In this document: positions 42,895-52,676 of the stretch, one piece after another
Numbering within the stretch: position 1 is the stretch's first letter
Layout of the letters: every line of letters starts with the position of its first letter
Assembly (NCBI RefSeq): GCF_902459685.1
Contig: NZ_CABPSF010000009.1
Location: forward strand, 124,001 to 188,000
Length of the DNA: 64,000 nucleotides
Source of the DNA: Pandoraea iniqua
GTDB lineage: Bacteria > Pseudomonadota > Gammaproteobacteria > Burkholderiales > Burkholderiaceae
Direction: 5' to 3'
Program-made: the position numbers and the translations under genes
The notes under the pieces: model-generated
What the model was told of the DNA's origin: nothing
The model's input: only the letters and a program-made list of their open reading frames with translations
Databases searched by the model: none

Positions 42895-44202
42895 ATGGCA
42901 GAGGGTTATTTCCCCAAATGGCAGCAACGGGACACGGCGTCCGGACGCGTCATCGCGCCCGATGAGCGCCTGCCTTGGCCGCAGACCATCGCCATGGGCG
43001 TCCAGCACGTGGTCGCCATGTTCGGCTCGACCGTGCTGGCCCCGTTGCTCATGGGCTTCGATCCGAACCTCGCCATCTTCATGTCGGGCATCGGCACGTT
43101 GCTGTTCTTCGTGCTCGTCGGCGGGCGCGTGCCGAGCTACCTCGGGTCGAGCTTCGCGTTCATCGGCCTCGTCATCTCGGTGACGGGCTATGCCGGTAGC
43201 GGACCGAACCTGAATATTCCCGTCGCGCTCGGTGGCATCATCGCGTGCGGCGTGCTGTACGCCATCATCGGCCTGATCGTCATGGCGGTCGGCACCCGCT
43301 GGATCGAGGCGCTCATGCCCCCGGTGGTGACCGGTGCGGTCGTCGCCGTGATCGGTCTGAACCTTGCCCCCGTGGCGGTGAAGGGCGTCTCGGCCACCAG
43401 CTTCGACACGTGGATGGCGCTCGCGACGGTGTTGTGCGTCGGCCTCGTCGCCGTGTTTGCGCGCGGCATGGTGCAGCGGCTGCTGATTCTCGTCGGCCTG
43501 CTGCTCGCCTATGTGCTGTACGCGGTGCTCACCAACGGTATGGGGCTTGGCAAGCCGATCGACTTCTCGATCGTCGCCAATGCGGCCTGGTTCGGCCTGC
43601 CGCACTTTGCCGCACCGGTGTTCAAGCCGGAAGCCATGGTGCTGCTGGCGCCTATCGCCATCATTCTGGTCGCGGAAAACCTTGGCCACATCAAAGCCGT
43701 GAGCGCCATGACCGGTCAGAATCTGGACCGCTACATGGGCCGCGCCTTCCTCGGCGACGGTCTGGCGACGATCGTGTCGGGCAGCGTCGGCGGTACCGGG
43801 GTGACGACTTACGCCGAGAACATCGGCGTGATGGCGGTCACGAAGATCTATTCGACGGTGGTGTTTGCCGTGGCGGCGGTGATCGCGCTGGTGCTGGGCT
43901 TCTCGCCGAAGTTCGGTGCGGTGATCCAGACAATTCCGGGCCCGGTGCTCGGTGGCGTGTCGATTGTGGTGTTTGGCCTGATTACGGTGGCCGGCGCGCG
44001 CATCTGGGTGCAGAACAAGGTGGATTTCTCGGATAACCGCAACCTGATCGTGGCCGCTGTCACGTTGGTGCTCGGTGCCGGTGACTTCACGCTGAAGTTC
44101 GGCAACTTCTCGCTGGGCGGCATCGGTTGCGCGACGTTCGGCGCCATCATCCTGTACGCGCTGCTGCGCGGACGCGGTGTTTCAACGCCGGCGGCGATGT
44201 AA
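42895..44202 (+). CDS. NCS2 uracil/xanthine permease (UraA/RutG-like)
   Basis: A 435-aa permease; ATG at 42895 has AGGAGA upstream. Marks are LPWPQTIAMGVQHVVAMFGS at the start of the first helix, PSYLGSSFAFIGLVISVTGY, VAENLGHIKAVSAMTGQNLD (the substrate-binding Glu and the helix 8 loop), and GGTGVTTYAENIGVMAVTKI with the Glu of helix 10. Topology of 14 segments. The pattern fits the uracil branch more than the xanthine branch. A terminator follows. It probably imports a nucleobase by proton symport. Confidence 0.92.
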   Translation: MAEGYFPKWQQRDTASGRVIAPDERLPWPQTIAMGVQHVVAMFGSTVLAPLLMGFDPNLAIFMSGIGTLLFFVLVGGRVPSYLGSSFAFIGLVISVTGYAGSGPNLNIPVALGGIIACGVLYAIIGLIVMAVGTRWIEALMPPVVTGAVVAVIGLNLAPVAVKGVSATSFDTWMALATVLCVGLVAVFARGMVQRLLILVGLLLAYVLYAVLTNGMGLGKPIDFSIVANAAWFGLPHFAAPVFKPEAMVLLAPIAIILVAENLGHIKAVSAMTGQNLDRYMGRAFLGDGLATIVSGSVGGTGVTTYAENIGVMAVTKIYSTVVFAVAAVIALVLGFSPKFGAVIQTIPGPVLGGVSIVVFGLITVAGARIWVQNKVDFSDNRNLIVAAVTLVLGAGDFTLKFGNFSLGGIGCATFGAIILYALLRGRGVSTPAAM

Positions 44203-44265
44203 GCCATATCGACAGCAAGCACGCCGGGCGAACGTTCTCCCGGTGTTAGGCAAGCGTCACACAAG

Positions 44266-44295
44266 CGGCACGGCGATTACGTCGTGCCGTTTTTG
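44266..44295 (+). terminator. Intrinsic terminator after the NCS2 permease
   Basis: CGGCACG (44266-44272) and CGTGCCG (44283-44289) form a perfect stem around a 10-nt loop, followed by TTTTTG. It overlaps the 3' end of the opposing LysR gene. Confidence 0.85.
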
Positions 44296-45212
44296 TTTGG
44301 GTCGACGGTCGTGTCAGTTGAATGGACGGCAGGCCCTTGCAGCCGGTCGAGCAACTGGCGGGCGTAGACGGGCAGGGCGTCGCGCTCGCGCACACACAGC
44401 ACCAGCGTGCGCAGCGCCCATGCGTCGGACAACGGCACCATGCCGATACCCAACGTTGCCGCCGAGCGCCGGGCGGCGCTGAGCGGCACGATACCGAGCG
44501 CGGCACCCGCTGCGACGGCCCGGCACAAGCTGTCGAAGTCACGCAGCCGCAGCCGGTAGCGCAGCGGCCGCCCGGCACGTTTCGCGTGGCCGTCGAGATG
44601 CTCGGCCAAGGCGCTCTGCTCGGGCAGGCCGATGAATTCGGCGTCGAGAATGTCGATGAGGGCGACGTCGTCGCGTTCCGTCAGGGCATGGCCCGGGGGC
44701 GTGACGACGACCAGCCGGTCTTGCCGGAACGGCACGGTCTCAAGCCCGGTCAGCTCGATCCAGTCGGAGACGACGCCAATATCCGCCGCACCTTCCAGCA
44801 CGGCTTGCACGACAGCGGGGCTGGTCTGTTCGCGCAGGGCAATCTCGACATTCGGATGCTCCGCGAGGAATGCGCCCAGCAGATCCGGCAGAAATTCGGA
44901 CATGGCGACTGTGTTCGACGCAATGCGCACGTTGCCCTTGAGGCCTGCGGCGTACTCGCCGAGTTCGCCGCGCATCTGCTCGATCTGAGCTAGCACCCGG
45001 CGGGCGTGGGCGAGCAGGGCGCGTCCGGCCGGCGTGGGGATGACGCCCTGACGGTGGCGCATGAACAGGGCGACCCCCAGCGTCTCTTCCAGCCCGCGAA
45101 TGCGGGCGCTGGCGGAGGCAAGGGTCAGATGGGCGCGCTCGGCCCCGCCGGTAATGCTGCCGGCCTCGGCCACGAGCAGGCACAGGCGCAGGTCGGTCAG
45201 ATCGAATCGCAC
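44277..45212 (-). CDS. LysR-family transcriptional regulator
   Basis: A 311-aa regulator; GTG at 45212 is preceded by AGGTGG eight nt upstream and begins the family start RFDLTDLRLCLLVAEAGSIT. The HTH is GGAERAHLTLASASARIRGL, followed by the effector domain. The sequence VPLSAARRSAATLGIGMVPL near the end is typical of the C-terminal lobe. It is not divergent from an obvious target; the closest candidates are the permease upstream in the window and rhlE across a 328-nt gap. Confidence 0.88.
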   Translation of the reverse strand: MRFDLTDLRLCLLVAEAGSITGGAERAHLTLASASARIRGLEETLGVALFMRHRQGVIPTPAGRALLAHARRVLAQIEQMRGELGEYAAGLKGNVRIASNTVAMSEFLPDLLGAFLAEHPNVEIALREQTSPAVVQAVLEGAADIGVVSDWIELTGLETVPFRQDRLVVVTPPGHALTERDDVALIDILDAEFIGLPEQSALAEHLDGHAKRAGRPLRYRLRLRDFDSLCRAVAAGAALGIVPLSAARRSAATLGIGMVPLSDAWALRTLVLCVRERDALPVYARQLLDRLQGPAVHSTDTTVDPNKNGTT

Positions 45213-45540
45213 GGAAAATGCCACCTGAGCGTCGGGAGAATGGCATCAGTGTAGCGGCTAGGCCCACGCTCGCGATAGCACTATGGGATGTCACCTGACT
45301 CGCGCAGGGGGCGCGTGGTAAACTACGCCCTTTCAAGACACGGCCGTACCCGCGACGGCCTCGCCCGCCAAGCCGCTAGACACATATAGTCAGCCGGCGG
45401 GTCGTCTTGCCGGCGTCTTCAGACGCGTCGCCCAAAATGAGCGCGACGTGCGTCGCACGCCCGACGCGGGCTTTCCATCAAGAACAATCAATCGATACGC
45501 GCGGGGACACACATCGTGGAGTCCGCGCATTGGTCTTTAT
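45213..45540. other. Intergenic region between LysR and rhlE
   Basis: About 330 nt with the divergent promoters of both genes. No ORF is convincing. A short GCCGGC inverted pair lies near 45395-45415. No strong Shine-Dalgarno directly precedes the rhlE ATG at 45541. Cold-induced helicase genes often have long leaders, but no known element was recognised here. Confidence 0.4.
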
Positions 45541-47256
45541 ATGTCTTTTGAAACGCTCGGCCTATCGGCCGACATCCTGCGTGCGGTCAGCGATCTCGGC
45601 TACACACAACCGACCCCGATTCAACAACAAGCGATTCCGGCTGTCCTGCAAGGCGGCGATCTTCTCGCCGGTGCCCAAACCGGTACCGGCAAGACGGCAG
45701 GCTTCACGCTGCCTATCCTGCAAATGCTCTCGTCGCGTGCAGCCCCCGCTGCCGCCAACGGCAAACGCCGCGTGCGTGCCCTCGTGCTCACGCCCACGCG
45801 TGAGCTGGCCGCGCAAGTCGAAGAGAGCGTCACGCAATACGGCAAGTACCTGCCCCTCACGTCGATGACCGTATTCGGCGGCGTGTCGATGGTGCCGCAG
45901 GTGCGTCAACTGGCGCGCGGTGTCGATATTCTCGTCGCCACGCCGGGCCGTCTGCTCGACCACATGCAGCAGAAAACCGTCGACCTGTCGGCCGTGGAAA
46001 TCCTCGTGCTCGACGAGGCCGACCGCATGCTGGACATGGGCTTCATTCGCGACATCCGCCGCGTGCTGGCCGTGTTGCCGGCAAAGCGTCAGAACCTGCT
46101 GTTCTCGGCCACGTTCTCGGACGAAATCAAGCAACTGGCCGATGGCCTGCTGAAGTCGCCCGCTCTGATCGAAGTGGCTCGCCGCAACACCACGGCCGAG
46201 ACGGTCGCGCAGAAGATTCACCCGGTCGACCGTGACCGCAAGCGCGAACTGCTCGAACATCTGGTGCGCGAGAACAACTGGTTTCAGGTGCTCGTCTTCA
46301 CGCGCACCAAGCACGGTGCCAATCGTCTTGCCGAACAGCTGACGAAGGGTGGTGTGCCGGCCCTCGCGATTCACGGCAACAAGAGCCAGGGTGCCCGCAC
46401 CCGCGCGCTGGCCGAGTTCAAGAGCGGCACGCTGCAAGTGCTGGTGGCGACCGATATCGCGGCACGCGGTATCGACATCGATCAACTGCCGCACGTGGTG
46501 AACTTCGATCTGCCGGAAGTGGCGGAAGACTATGTGCACCGTATCGGCCGTACCGGCCGCGCCGGTGCGCAGGGCGAAGCGGTGTCGCTGGTGTGCGTGG
46601 ACGAGCATCAACTGCTCACCGCCATCGAGCGCCTCATCAAGCGCCAGATCGACACGGAAGTGGTGCCGGGCTTCGAACCCGACCCGACCGCTGTCGCCCA
46701 GCCGATTCGCAAGAATCAATCGGGTGGCCGTGGTGCGCCGGGTGGCGGTGGTGGTGGACGCGGCCGCGGCGATGGCCAGCAGGCCCGAGCCCCGCGTGAA
46801 GCGCGCGAGCCCCGTGAAGGTGGCCGCGACGGCCGTGCCCCGCGTCAGGGTGATGCCGGCAAGCCGCGTCACGCGGCCGACGGCGGCCAACGCAATGGCG
46901 AACGTAACGTACCGGCACCCCGCACGAGCGGCGCGGCAACCGGTGGCCGTAATGGCGGCGGGAACGGTAACGGTGGCGGCTTCGGTGGCAATCAATCGCA
47001 ACCCGGCAAACGCGCAGGCGGTGGCGGTAACGGTGGTAGCGGTGGTGTCGGCGGCGGCAAGCGTGTCGAAGGGCAACGCGCCCCGGCACGTGCCACGCAA
47101 GGCGCAGGTCATCAAGGGCAAGGTCGCGACGGGCAGAATGCGTCGCGCGGGCAGGGCGGCGGTGAGCGCAGCGATTTCGCGCAGCGCGGGCCGCGCCCGG
47201 CACGCCGTGATGGCGTCGGTGCTGCCCTGTTGATGGGCAAACCGAAGCGAGATTAA
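45541..47256 (+). CDS. rhlE: RhlE-type ATP-dependent DEAD-box RNA helicase
   Basis: A 571-aa helicase. The Q motif is [14 protein letters not shown], motif I AQTGTGKT, Ia [28 protein letters not shown], and motifs [15 protein letters not shown] and HRIGRTGR. The C-terminal ~180 residues are a Gly/Arg/Asn-rich RNA-binding tail. It unwinds RNA in ribosome assembly or RNA decay in the cytoplasm. The ATG at 45541 begins [15 protein letters not shown], as in RhlE. The gene ends inside a 12-bp tandem repeat and is followed by a terminator. Confidence 0.94.
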   Translation: MSFETLGLSADILRAVSDLGYTQPTPIQQQAIPAVLQGGDLLAGAQTGTGKTAGFTLPILQMLSSRAAPAAANGKRRVRALVLTPTRELAAQVEESVTQYGKYLPLTSMTVFGGVSMVPQVRQLARGVDILVATPGRLLDHMQQKTVDLSAVEILVLDEADRMLDMGFIRDIRRVLAVLPAKRQNLLFSATFSDEIKQLADGLLKSPALIEVARRNTTAETVAQKIHPVDRDRKRELLEHLVRENNWFQVLVFTRTKHGANRLAEQLTKGGVPALAIHGNKSQGARTRALAEFKSGTLQVLVATDIAARGIDIDQLPHVVNFDLPEVAEDYVHRIGRTGRAGAQGEAVSLVCVDEHQLLTAIERLIKRQIDTEVVPGFEPDPTAVAQPIRKNQSGGRGAPGGGGGGRGRGDGQQARAPREAREPREGGRDGRAPRQGDAGKPRHAADGGQRNGERNVPAPRTSGAATGGRNGGGNGNGGGFGGNQSQPGKRAGGGGNGGSGGVGGGKRVEGQRAPARATQGAGHQGQGRDGQNASRGQGGGERSDFAQRGPRPARRDGVGAALLMGKPKRD

Positions 47257-47283
47257 GCACGTGATTAAGCACGTGATTAAGCG
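47252..47283. repeat. 12-bp tandem repeat over the rhlE stop codon
   Basis: GATTAAGCACGT occurs twice in a row and a third copy is partial (GATTAAGC). The first copy contains the rhlE TAA stop at 47254-47256, so changes in copy number would not change the protein. Slippage or a small duplication is the simplest explanation. Confidence 0.8.
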
Positions 47284-47317
47284 TCGCCAGCGCTTGCCAC
47301 GGGCCTGATGATGCATT

Positions 47318-47355
47318 CGCGGTTCAACACTCCGGTGAGTTTGAACCGCGTTTTG
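47318..47355 (+). terminator. Intrinsic terminator after rhlE
   Basis: CGCGGTTCAA (47318-47327) and TTGAACCGCG (47341-47350) form a 10-bp perfect stem with a 13-nt loop, followed by TTTTG. Confidence 0.85.
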
Positions 47356-47584
47356 CTCGTCAGGCCCGTTTTCATTTGGCCTCGCGGCATCGTGCTGCGC
47401 GCGTGTCTGGCGCGCATGCCGAACCCGTTCGGGGAGTCCCCGAGAGGCGGCTGGCGCAAATTAAGTAAAATATTAACCTTTTGCGCCCGGCGGCCCGGGT
47501 GTGGCAGGTGCGATGACCTCTCAGGGAACGAGGGCGCATGGACTCGCCAGTTCGCGCGCCGCATTTCCGTTCTCCGAGGATCTC

Positions 47585-48538
47585 ATGATCGCCCGTGTCA
47601 CCCGCCTGTTCCCCTTGTGGGCCCTGCTGCTCTCCGTTGCCGCTTATTTTTCGCCAGCCAGTTTCTCCGGCGTCACCCCGCACGTCACCGCGCTGCTGAC
47701 CGTCGTGATGTTCGCGATGGGCGTCACGCTCACGTTCGACGACTTCAAACGTGTCTTTACGCGTCCCGCCCCGATCGTCGCGGGCGTGGTGCTGCACTAC
47801 CTCGTGATGCCGCTGGCCGCGTGGGTGATCGCGCGCGTGCTGCATATGCCGCCCGATCTGACCGCCGGCATGGTGCTCGTGGGCAGCGTCGCGAGCGGCA
47901 CGGCGTCGAACGTCATGATTTATCTCGCGCGGGGCGACGTGGCGCTGTCGGTCACCATCAGCGCGATGTCCACGCTCGTCGGCGTATTCGCCACGCCGCT
48001 GCTCACGCGTCTGTATGTGGACGCGTCGATCTCGGTGGACGTGGAAGGCATGCTGCTCTCGATTCTGCAAATCGTCGCGCTGCCGATCGGCGCGGGGTTG
48101 CTCATCAACCGCTTCTTCAACCGTGCCGTGCGTGCAGTCGAAAGCTATCTGCCGCTGGTCTCGATGGTCGCCATCGTGCTGATCATCGGCGCCGTGGTGG
48201 GTGCCAATCAGGGCAACATTGCCACGGTGGGTCCGTTGGTGATGCTCGGCGTGGTGCTGCACAACGGTCTGGGGCTGCTCGGCGGCTACTGGGGCGGGCG
48301 TCTGCTCGGGTTCGACGAATCGATTTGCCGCACGCTCGCCATCGAAGTGGGCATGCAGAATTCGGGGCTCGCGGCCACGCTCGGCAAGTTGTATTTCACG
48401 CCGCTGGCGGCGCTGCCGGGGGCGTTGTTCTCGGTCTGGCACAACCTGTCCGGGTCGTTGCTCGCCGGCTACTGGCGCGGTCGCCCGACGGGCACCGCCA
48501 ACGATGCGCAAGCCGCCCCGACGCGCGCTGCGCACTAA
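47585..48538 (+). CDS. BASS-family (bile acid:sodium symporter) transporter
   Basis: A 317-aa protein with about nine hydrophobic segments; GAGG is six nt before the ATG at 47585. Family marks are [39 protein letters not shown] (crossover helix), and [20 protein letters not shown] (Glu and Asn sodium ligands). Bacterial members near this type move pantoate or other organic anions rather than bile acids. A terminator with a long stem follows. Confidence 0.9.
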   Translation: MIARVTRLFPLWALLLSVAAYFSPASFSGVTPHVTALLTVVMFAMGVTLTFDDFKRVFTRPAPIVAGVVLHYLVMPLAAWVIARVLHMPPDLTAGMVLVGSVASGTASNVMIYLARGDVALSVTISAMSTLVGVFATPLLTRLYVDASISVDVEGMLLSILQIVALPIGAGLLINRFFNRAVRAVESYLPLVSMVAIVLIIGAVVGANQGNIATVGPLVMLGVVLHNGLGLLGGYWGGRLLGFDESICRTLAIEVGMQNSGLAATLGKLYFTPLAALPGALFSVWHNLSGSLLAGYWRGRPTGTANDAQAAPTRAAH

Positions 48539-48553
48539 GCGGTTCAGCAGATC

Positions 48554-48604
48554 GTTCGCTACGCCGGCCATTACTTCGGTCATTGCGTAGCGAACCGCGT
48601 TTTT
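48554..48604 (+). terminator. Intrinsic terminator after the BASS transporter
   Basis: GTTCGCTACGC (48554-48564) pairs with GCGTAGCGAAC (48585-48595), an 11-bp perfect stem with a 20-nt loop, followed by CGCG and TTTTT. The four bases between stem and T run may lower efficiency. The next 277 nt to the carbonic anhydrase gene show no gene. Confidence 0.7.
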
Positions 48605-48881
48605 CCCGTGCTAAACACGCTTGTGTGCGGCGCGCAACGGCTGCCCGCACCGTCATCGCGGGCATTTGCCTTTCTGTCTCTCATCGCCTACAACAACGTT
48701 ATACCGTTCGCGGCGGTGAGAGAATCTGTACCACGGCGCCTGTCCGTGTTCCCTTTCCCCCGCTTGCCCACAGGGCGTATTCCGACGAGGCCGTTTCAGG
48801 CAGCGATGCATCGCGCACGTACGCGACGCGACTGTCCGCAGGGCCCGGGCTTACGAGCGAGCGGTCTGGAGTCATTCATCA

Positions 48882-49442
48882 ATGTTGCGAAAGAATCCGA
48901 GCGGGGATTTCCCCGTCGTGCATGAAACCTCGTTCATCGATCCGACGGCCATTTTGTGCGGCAAGATCATCGTCGGCGAGAACGTCTTCATCGGACCCTA
49001 CGCCGTATTGCGTGCCGATGAAGTCGACGAGGGCGGCAAGATGGAGCCGATCGTGATCGGCGCCAATTCCAATATTCAGGACGGGGTCGTGATCCATTCG
49101 AAAGACGGCGCACGCGTGACCATCGGCGAGAACACTTCGATTGCCCATCGCTCTATCGTGCATGGCCCGTGTGTGATCGGTAACAACGTATTCATCGGTT
49201 TCAACTCGGTGTTGTTCAACTGCGTCGTGCACGACGGCGTGGTGGTGCGGCACAACAGCGTGGTCGACGGGCGCGATATTCCCGAGAACTTCTACATTCC
49301 CTCGACCACACACATCAGCCGCGAGACCGATCTCGCGACCATTCCGAAAGTCACTGTCGACGCGCGCGAGTTCTCCGAATCGGTGAGCCGCACGAACGTG
49401 CAACTGGCACGCGCTTACCGCCGTATTCAGAACGAGTTCTGA
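48882..49442 (+). CDS. Gamma-class carbonic anhydrase-like hexapeptide-repeat protein
   Basis: A 186-aa left-handed beta-helix protein. It shows the gamma-carbonic anhydrase pattern: AVLRAD (R44, D46), NIQDGVVIHS (Q66, D67, H72) and IAHRSIVHGP (H89, H94), that is, three His in the positions of the zinc ligands. Hexapeptide repeats run through GPCVIGNNVFIGFNSVLFNC. It probably hydrates CO2 in the cytoplasm, but some family members lack activity. It is 65 nt upstream of a parvulin gene and likely cotranscribed. Confidence 0.85.
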   Translation: MLRKNPSGDFPVVHETSFIDPTAILCGKIIVGENVFIGPYAVLRADEVDEGGKMEPIVIGANSNIQDGVVIHSKDGARVTIGENTSIAHRSIVHGPCVIGNNVFIGFNSVLFNCVVHDGVVVRHNSVVDGRDIPENFYIPSTTHISRETDLATIPKVTVDAREFSESVSRTNVQLARAYRRIQNEF

Positions 49443-49507
49443 GCGCGAACGTGAGTGTGTGTCATTGCGGGTGAGCGCCGACCTCTGAGCATTTGCAGGA
49501 GTTCGTC

Positions 49508-50269
49508 ATGTCTTTGAGCGTCAACGGGATTGTCATCGACGCACGCCGCGTCGCCGATGAGATCGATCAGCATCGTGACGCGGCCGACCCGGAAACGGCG
49601 GCCCAGCACGCGCTCGTGAGCCGCGAGTTGTTGCGGCAACGTGTGCGTGACCTGCGGTTGCTCGGTGATGCTGAGATGGCCGGCGCGAGCGACGACGCGA
49701 TTGTCGATGCGCTCTTCACCCGCGATGTGCATGTACGGCGACCCACCGAAGCCGAGTGCCGCGCGTACTTTCACGAACATGCGGGGCAGTTCCGCGTGGG
49801 CGATCAGGTGCAGGCGAGTCACATTCTGTTTGCGCTGTCGGCCGGGGTGCCGCTCTCCGTCACACTTTCGCGTGCGCAGGCGACGCTCGACCGGCTGCGT
49901 GTCGAGCCCGCTGCCTTCGAGTCGCTCGCGGCGAGCGAGTCGGATTGTCCTTCGGGGCGAAGCGGCGGCAGTCTCGGGATGCTCACGCGCGGCAGTGGCG
50001 CGCCCGAGTTCGAGCTGGTGTTGTTCTGCGGTGACCGGCTCGGCGTGCTGCCACGGCTGGTGAATACGCGTTACGGCTTTCACGTCGTGCGTATCGAGCG
50101 GCGTGTGAAAGGCCGCATGCCGCCATTCGAACGCGTGGCCGATCGCATCGCGGCGCAGCTGTATGAAAACGCCCGCACGCGCGCGCTTCGTCACTATGTG
50201 GCGCTGCTCGCCGGGGCGGCAGAAATCAGCGGTGCTAACGATGGCGACGGCGCGCGGCTGTTGCAGTAA
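49508..50269 (+). CDS. Parvulin-type peptidylprolyl isomerase (PpiC/NifM-like)
   Basis: A 253-aa protein with AGGAG seven nt before the ATG. No signal peptide is seen. The N-terminal ~90 residues are helical, the parvulin domain spans about residues 95-205 with QVQASHILFAL, DCPSGRSGGSLGMLTRGSGA and VNTRYGFHVVRIERRVKGRM, ending in a helical tail. The layout is that of NifM-like cytoplasmic chaperones. It follows a gamma-carbonic anhydrase gene and ends before a strong terminator. Client unknown. Confidence 0.85.
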   Translation: MSLSVNGIVIDARRVADEIDQHRDAADPETAAQHALVSRELLRQRVRDLRLLGDAEMAGASDDAIVDALFTRDVHVRRPTEAECRAYFHEHAGQFRVGDQVQASHILFALSAGVPLSVTLSRAQATLDRLRVEPAAFESLAASESDCPSGRSGGSLGMLTRGSGAPEFELVLFCGDRLGVLPRLVNTRYGFHVVRIERRVKGRMPPFERVADRIAAQLYENARTRALRHYVALLAGAAEISGANDGDGARLLQ

Positions 50270-50291
50270 GTCGTCGCGTGAAGTCGAAGGC

Positions 50292-50330
50292 AAAAAAAGA
50301 TGGGGCGCTCTTGCGGGAGCGCCCCATTTT
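50292..50330. terminator. Bidirectional intrinsic terminator
   Basis: TGGGGCGCTC (50301-50310) and GAGCGCCCCA (50317-50326) form a perfect 10-bp stem around TTGCGG, with AAAAAAAGA before and TTTT after. It can end the parvulin transcript on + and the methyltransferase transcript on -. Confidence 0.9.
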
Positions 50331-50357
50331 CATTGCGTCATGACGAACCTTGGGTCG

Positions 50358-51167
50358 TCAGCCGGCGATGAATTCCAGCGTGACGGTATCAAGCGTGAAC
50401 GAGCCGTCGTCCTGAATGCGGAAGTGTCGCCGCACGTCGTCGGCCATGGCCGTTTGCAACGCGCGAATCGCGACTTGCATCGGCTCGGGGGTGCGCATGC
50501 GCGTCGTCCACGTCTTGAAGTCGAGATCGAGCGTGCGCGGCGTGAGCGATGCCACCGAGAAACCGGCATTTGCTGCCATCGTCAGCCATTCTCCCACCGC
50601 GTAATCACGCACGTGTGACGTATCGCGCAATACTTCGACCGCCTGAAGATACGTGTCGAACAGCGGTTGGCCGGTGGAGGCGACATCACAGATCACGACA
50701 CGGCCGCCCGGCTTCAACACGCGGCGCATCTCGCGCAACGCGGCACCGACGTCGGCCCAGTGGTGGGCGCTGTAACGGCTGAACACGAGGTCGAAGCTCG
50801 CGTCGTCGAACGGCAGCGATTCGGCCGCACCGAGTTGCGTTTCGATATTCGTCAAACCGCGCTTCGCTGCTTCGCCGGCCACGACGCCGAGCATGTCGGC
50901 AGACAAGTCGTACGCGACGACGCGGGCCGCAAACGGTGCGGTAAAGAAGCTCACGTGACCGGCGCCGCAACCCAGATCGAGCACTTGGGCGTTCGGGTGT
51001 GCGCGGGCGATGGCCGCGAGTTGTTCGAGGTCGGCACCCTGCGCGTGGTTGGCGCTCGTCAGATACGCCGATGCCTGCGGGCCGAACTGGCCGGTGACGA
51101 CCGCGTTGTGGGCGTCGTGCGCTGCGGGGGGCGCTGACGAGGAAGTGGGGCGATTAGCGTCGCTCAC
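50358..51167 (-). CDS. Class I SAM-dependent methyltransferase (UbiE/Methyltransf_11-like)
   Basis: A 269-aa methyltransferase. Motif I is VLDLGCGAGHVSFF, then VVAYDLSADML, the post-I acidic residue, FSRYSAHHWADVGAALREMR and RVLKPGGRVVICDVAS. It resembles the small-molecule methyltransferase branch. It is divergent from an HTH regulator across 173 nt, so they may be linked. Substrate unknown. Confidence 0.88.
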   Translation of the reverse strand: MSDANRPTSSSAPPAAHDAHNAVVTGQFGPQASAYLTSANHAQGADLEQLAAIARAHPNAQVLDLGCGAGHVSFFTAPFAARVVAYDLSADMLGVVAGEAAKRGLTNIETQLGAAESLPFDDASFDLVFSRYSAHHWADVGAALREMRRVLKPGGRVVICDVASTGQPLFDTYLQAVEVLRDTSHVRDYAVGEWLTMAANAGFSVASLTPRTLDLDFKTWTTRMRTPEPMQVAIRALQTAMADDVRRHFRIQDDGSFTLDTVTLEFIAG

Positions 51168-51340
51168 GGGGCGTCTCCTTCGAATGGACAGTCGTCATGT
51201 TTGTGGGCTCGGGTCGGGGCATGCCGATAGCGGGGAGACCCTGTATTCGGGCTTGCGCAACCTCGATGTGACTCACGATAATGGTTCGTCGATACCGGTA
51301 CAAGTTGTCCATTTATCCTGGTATGAAAACTACCCCTATC

Positions 51341-52168
51341 ATGACCTCACCCGACGCCACGACCCAGCGGCATGCCGCCGACGACGCCCGGGGTGCTGCC
51401 AGCCAGCGCCGCGCACTGGGCGACTTCTTGCGCGCGCATCGCGAACGCCTCACCCCGGCCGCCGTCGGTCTGCCACCGATCGGCCGCCGCCGCACGCCGG
51501 GACTGCGCCGTGAGGAAGTGGCGCAGTTGTCGGGATTGTCCGCCACTTGGTACACGTGGATCGAGCAGGCGCGCGAGGTATCGATTTCGGTGGGGGCGTT
51601 GTCGGCGGTGGCGAGTGCGTTGCGACTCTCGCGCGCAGAGCGTTCGTACCTGTTCGATCTCGCAGGCAAGCGCGACCCCGAGCGGGGTGCCGAGCCGCTG
51701 CCGCACCACGCGGCAGCACAAGTGCAGGCCGCCGTCGCTGCCGTGGCCGCACCCGCCTACGCGCTGGATCGCTGCTGGGATGTGCTGGCGTGGAACGACG
51801 CGGCGTCCGACATCTTCCGTGGCTGGCTCGATGCGCCGGGGCCGAAGAATTTGCTGCGCTACATCTTTCTCGACGTTGGCGCGCAGACCTTGATTCAGGA
51901 CTGGCCGAGCCGTGCGCGGCGCGTGGTGGCCGAGTTTCGCGCCGAGTGCAGCGCGTATCTGGACGATTCGCCGGTGCGTGCGCTGACCGACGCGTTGCAA
52001 CGCGAGTGCGCTGTGTTCGCAGCGCTCTGGTCGCAGCAGGATGTGGTGGAGCGAGAAGGCGGCCGCCGTGGCTTTCATCATCCGACGCGCGGCGAGATCG
52101 ACTTCGCGCAGGTGACGTTCCGGCTCTCGGGGCACGATGACGTGAAGCTGGTGATGTTGCTGGCGTAG
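51341..52168 (+). CDS. XRE-family regulator with MmyB-like ligand-binding domain
   Basis: A 275-aa regulator from the ATG at 51341 (an ATG at 51323 is an alternative; neither has a clear ribosome site). The N-terminal HTH has RRTPGLRREEVAQLSGLSAT and WYTWIEQAREVSISVGALSA. The C-terminal MmyB-like domain shows YALDRCWDVLAWNDAASDIF and FHHPTRGEIDFAQVTFRL. Such proteins often control a neighbouring oxidoreductase or methyltransferase, here the divergent methyltransferase gene. Its 3' end lies 6 nt from crcB. Confidence 0.88.
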   Translation: MTSPDATTQRHAADDARGAASQRRALGDFLRAHRERLTPAAVGLPPIGRRRTPGLRREEVAQLSGLSATWYTWIEQAREVSISVGALSAVASALRLSRAERSYLFDLAGKRDPERGAEPLPHHAAAQVQAAVAAVAAPAYALDRCWDVLAWNDAASDIFRGWLDAPGPKNLLRYIFLDVGAQTLIQDWPSRARRVVAEFRAECSAYLDDSPVRALTDALQRECAVFAALWSQQDVVEREGGRRGFHHPTRGEIDFAQVTFRLSGHDDVKLVMLLA

Positions 52169-52174
52169 GGTAAG

Positions 52175-52573
52175 TTACGCCGCCGGCCGCATCCACTGCA
52201 CGAGGTACGTCGCACTGGCCATGCCGAGCAGCGTCATCAGAAGCGAGCCCGCCACGTGGGCGACGACCGTCATCGACGCCCAGCCGAGTTGCCCTTCGCG
52301 CAGCAGCGTCGTGACTTCCGCCGAGAAGGTCGAGAACGTGGTGAGGCCGCCGAGAAAGCCGGTGACGATCAGCAGCCGCCATTCGGCGGGGATCGAGGGG
52401 AACTGGCTGAACAGCGCGACCGCAACACCGATCAGGTAGCCGCCGCCGAGATTGGCGGCGAGCGTGCCGAGCGGCAGGGTCGGCAGAATGGCGTTGAACT
52501 GCACGCTCAACGCCCAGCGCAGCAGCGCCCCGAGGGCGGCGCCCACGCTGATGGCAACGACCGAAGCAAACAT
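52175..52573 (-). CDS. crcB: CrcB/Fluc fluoride ion channel
   Basis: A 132-aa membrane protein; ATG at 52573 has AAGGGGA upstream, whereas longer frames add non-family residues. Four hydrophobic segments, [28 protein letters not shown] (the conserved Asn), and [20 protein letters not shown] (the Gly-Gly-x-Thr-Thr-Phe-Ser motif of the pore) identify it. It exports fluoride as a dual-topology dimer. No fluoride riboswitch is visible upstream; a terminator of the upstream pyrE gene sits there instead. Confidence 0.93.
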   Translation of the reverse strand: MFASVVAISVGAALGALLRWALSVQFNAILPTLPLGTLAANLGGGYLIGVAVALFSQFPSIPAEWRLLIVTGFLGGLTTFSTFSAEVTTLLREGQLGWASMTVVAHVAGSLLMTLLGMASATYLVQWMRPAA

Positions 52574-52590
52574 AGGTTTTCCCCTTGCAG

Positions 52591-52626
52591 ATAACAAAAC
52601 GGCCGACCCTGTTCGGGGCCGGCCGT
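52591..52626 (-). terminator. Intrinsic terminator between pyrE and crcB (leftward)
   Basis: ACGGCCG (52599-52605) and CGGCCGT (52620-52626) form the outer stem of a GC-rich hairpin. Read leftward it is followed by TTTTGTTAT, so it ends the pyrE transcript and separates it from crcB. Confidence 0.75.
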
Positions 52627-52676
52627 CCTCGCCTCTCAAGCGAATACTACGGGCATTGCGGGCATTGCCACGGTGC

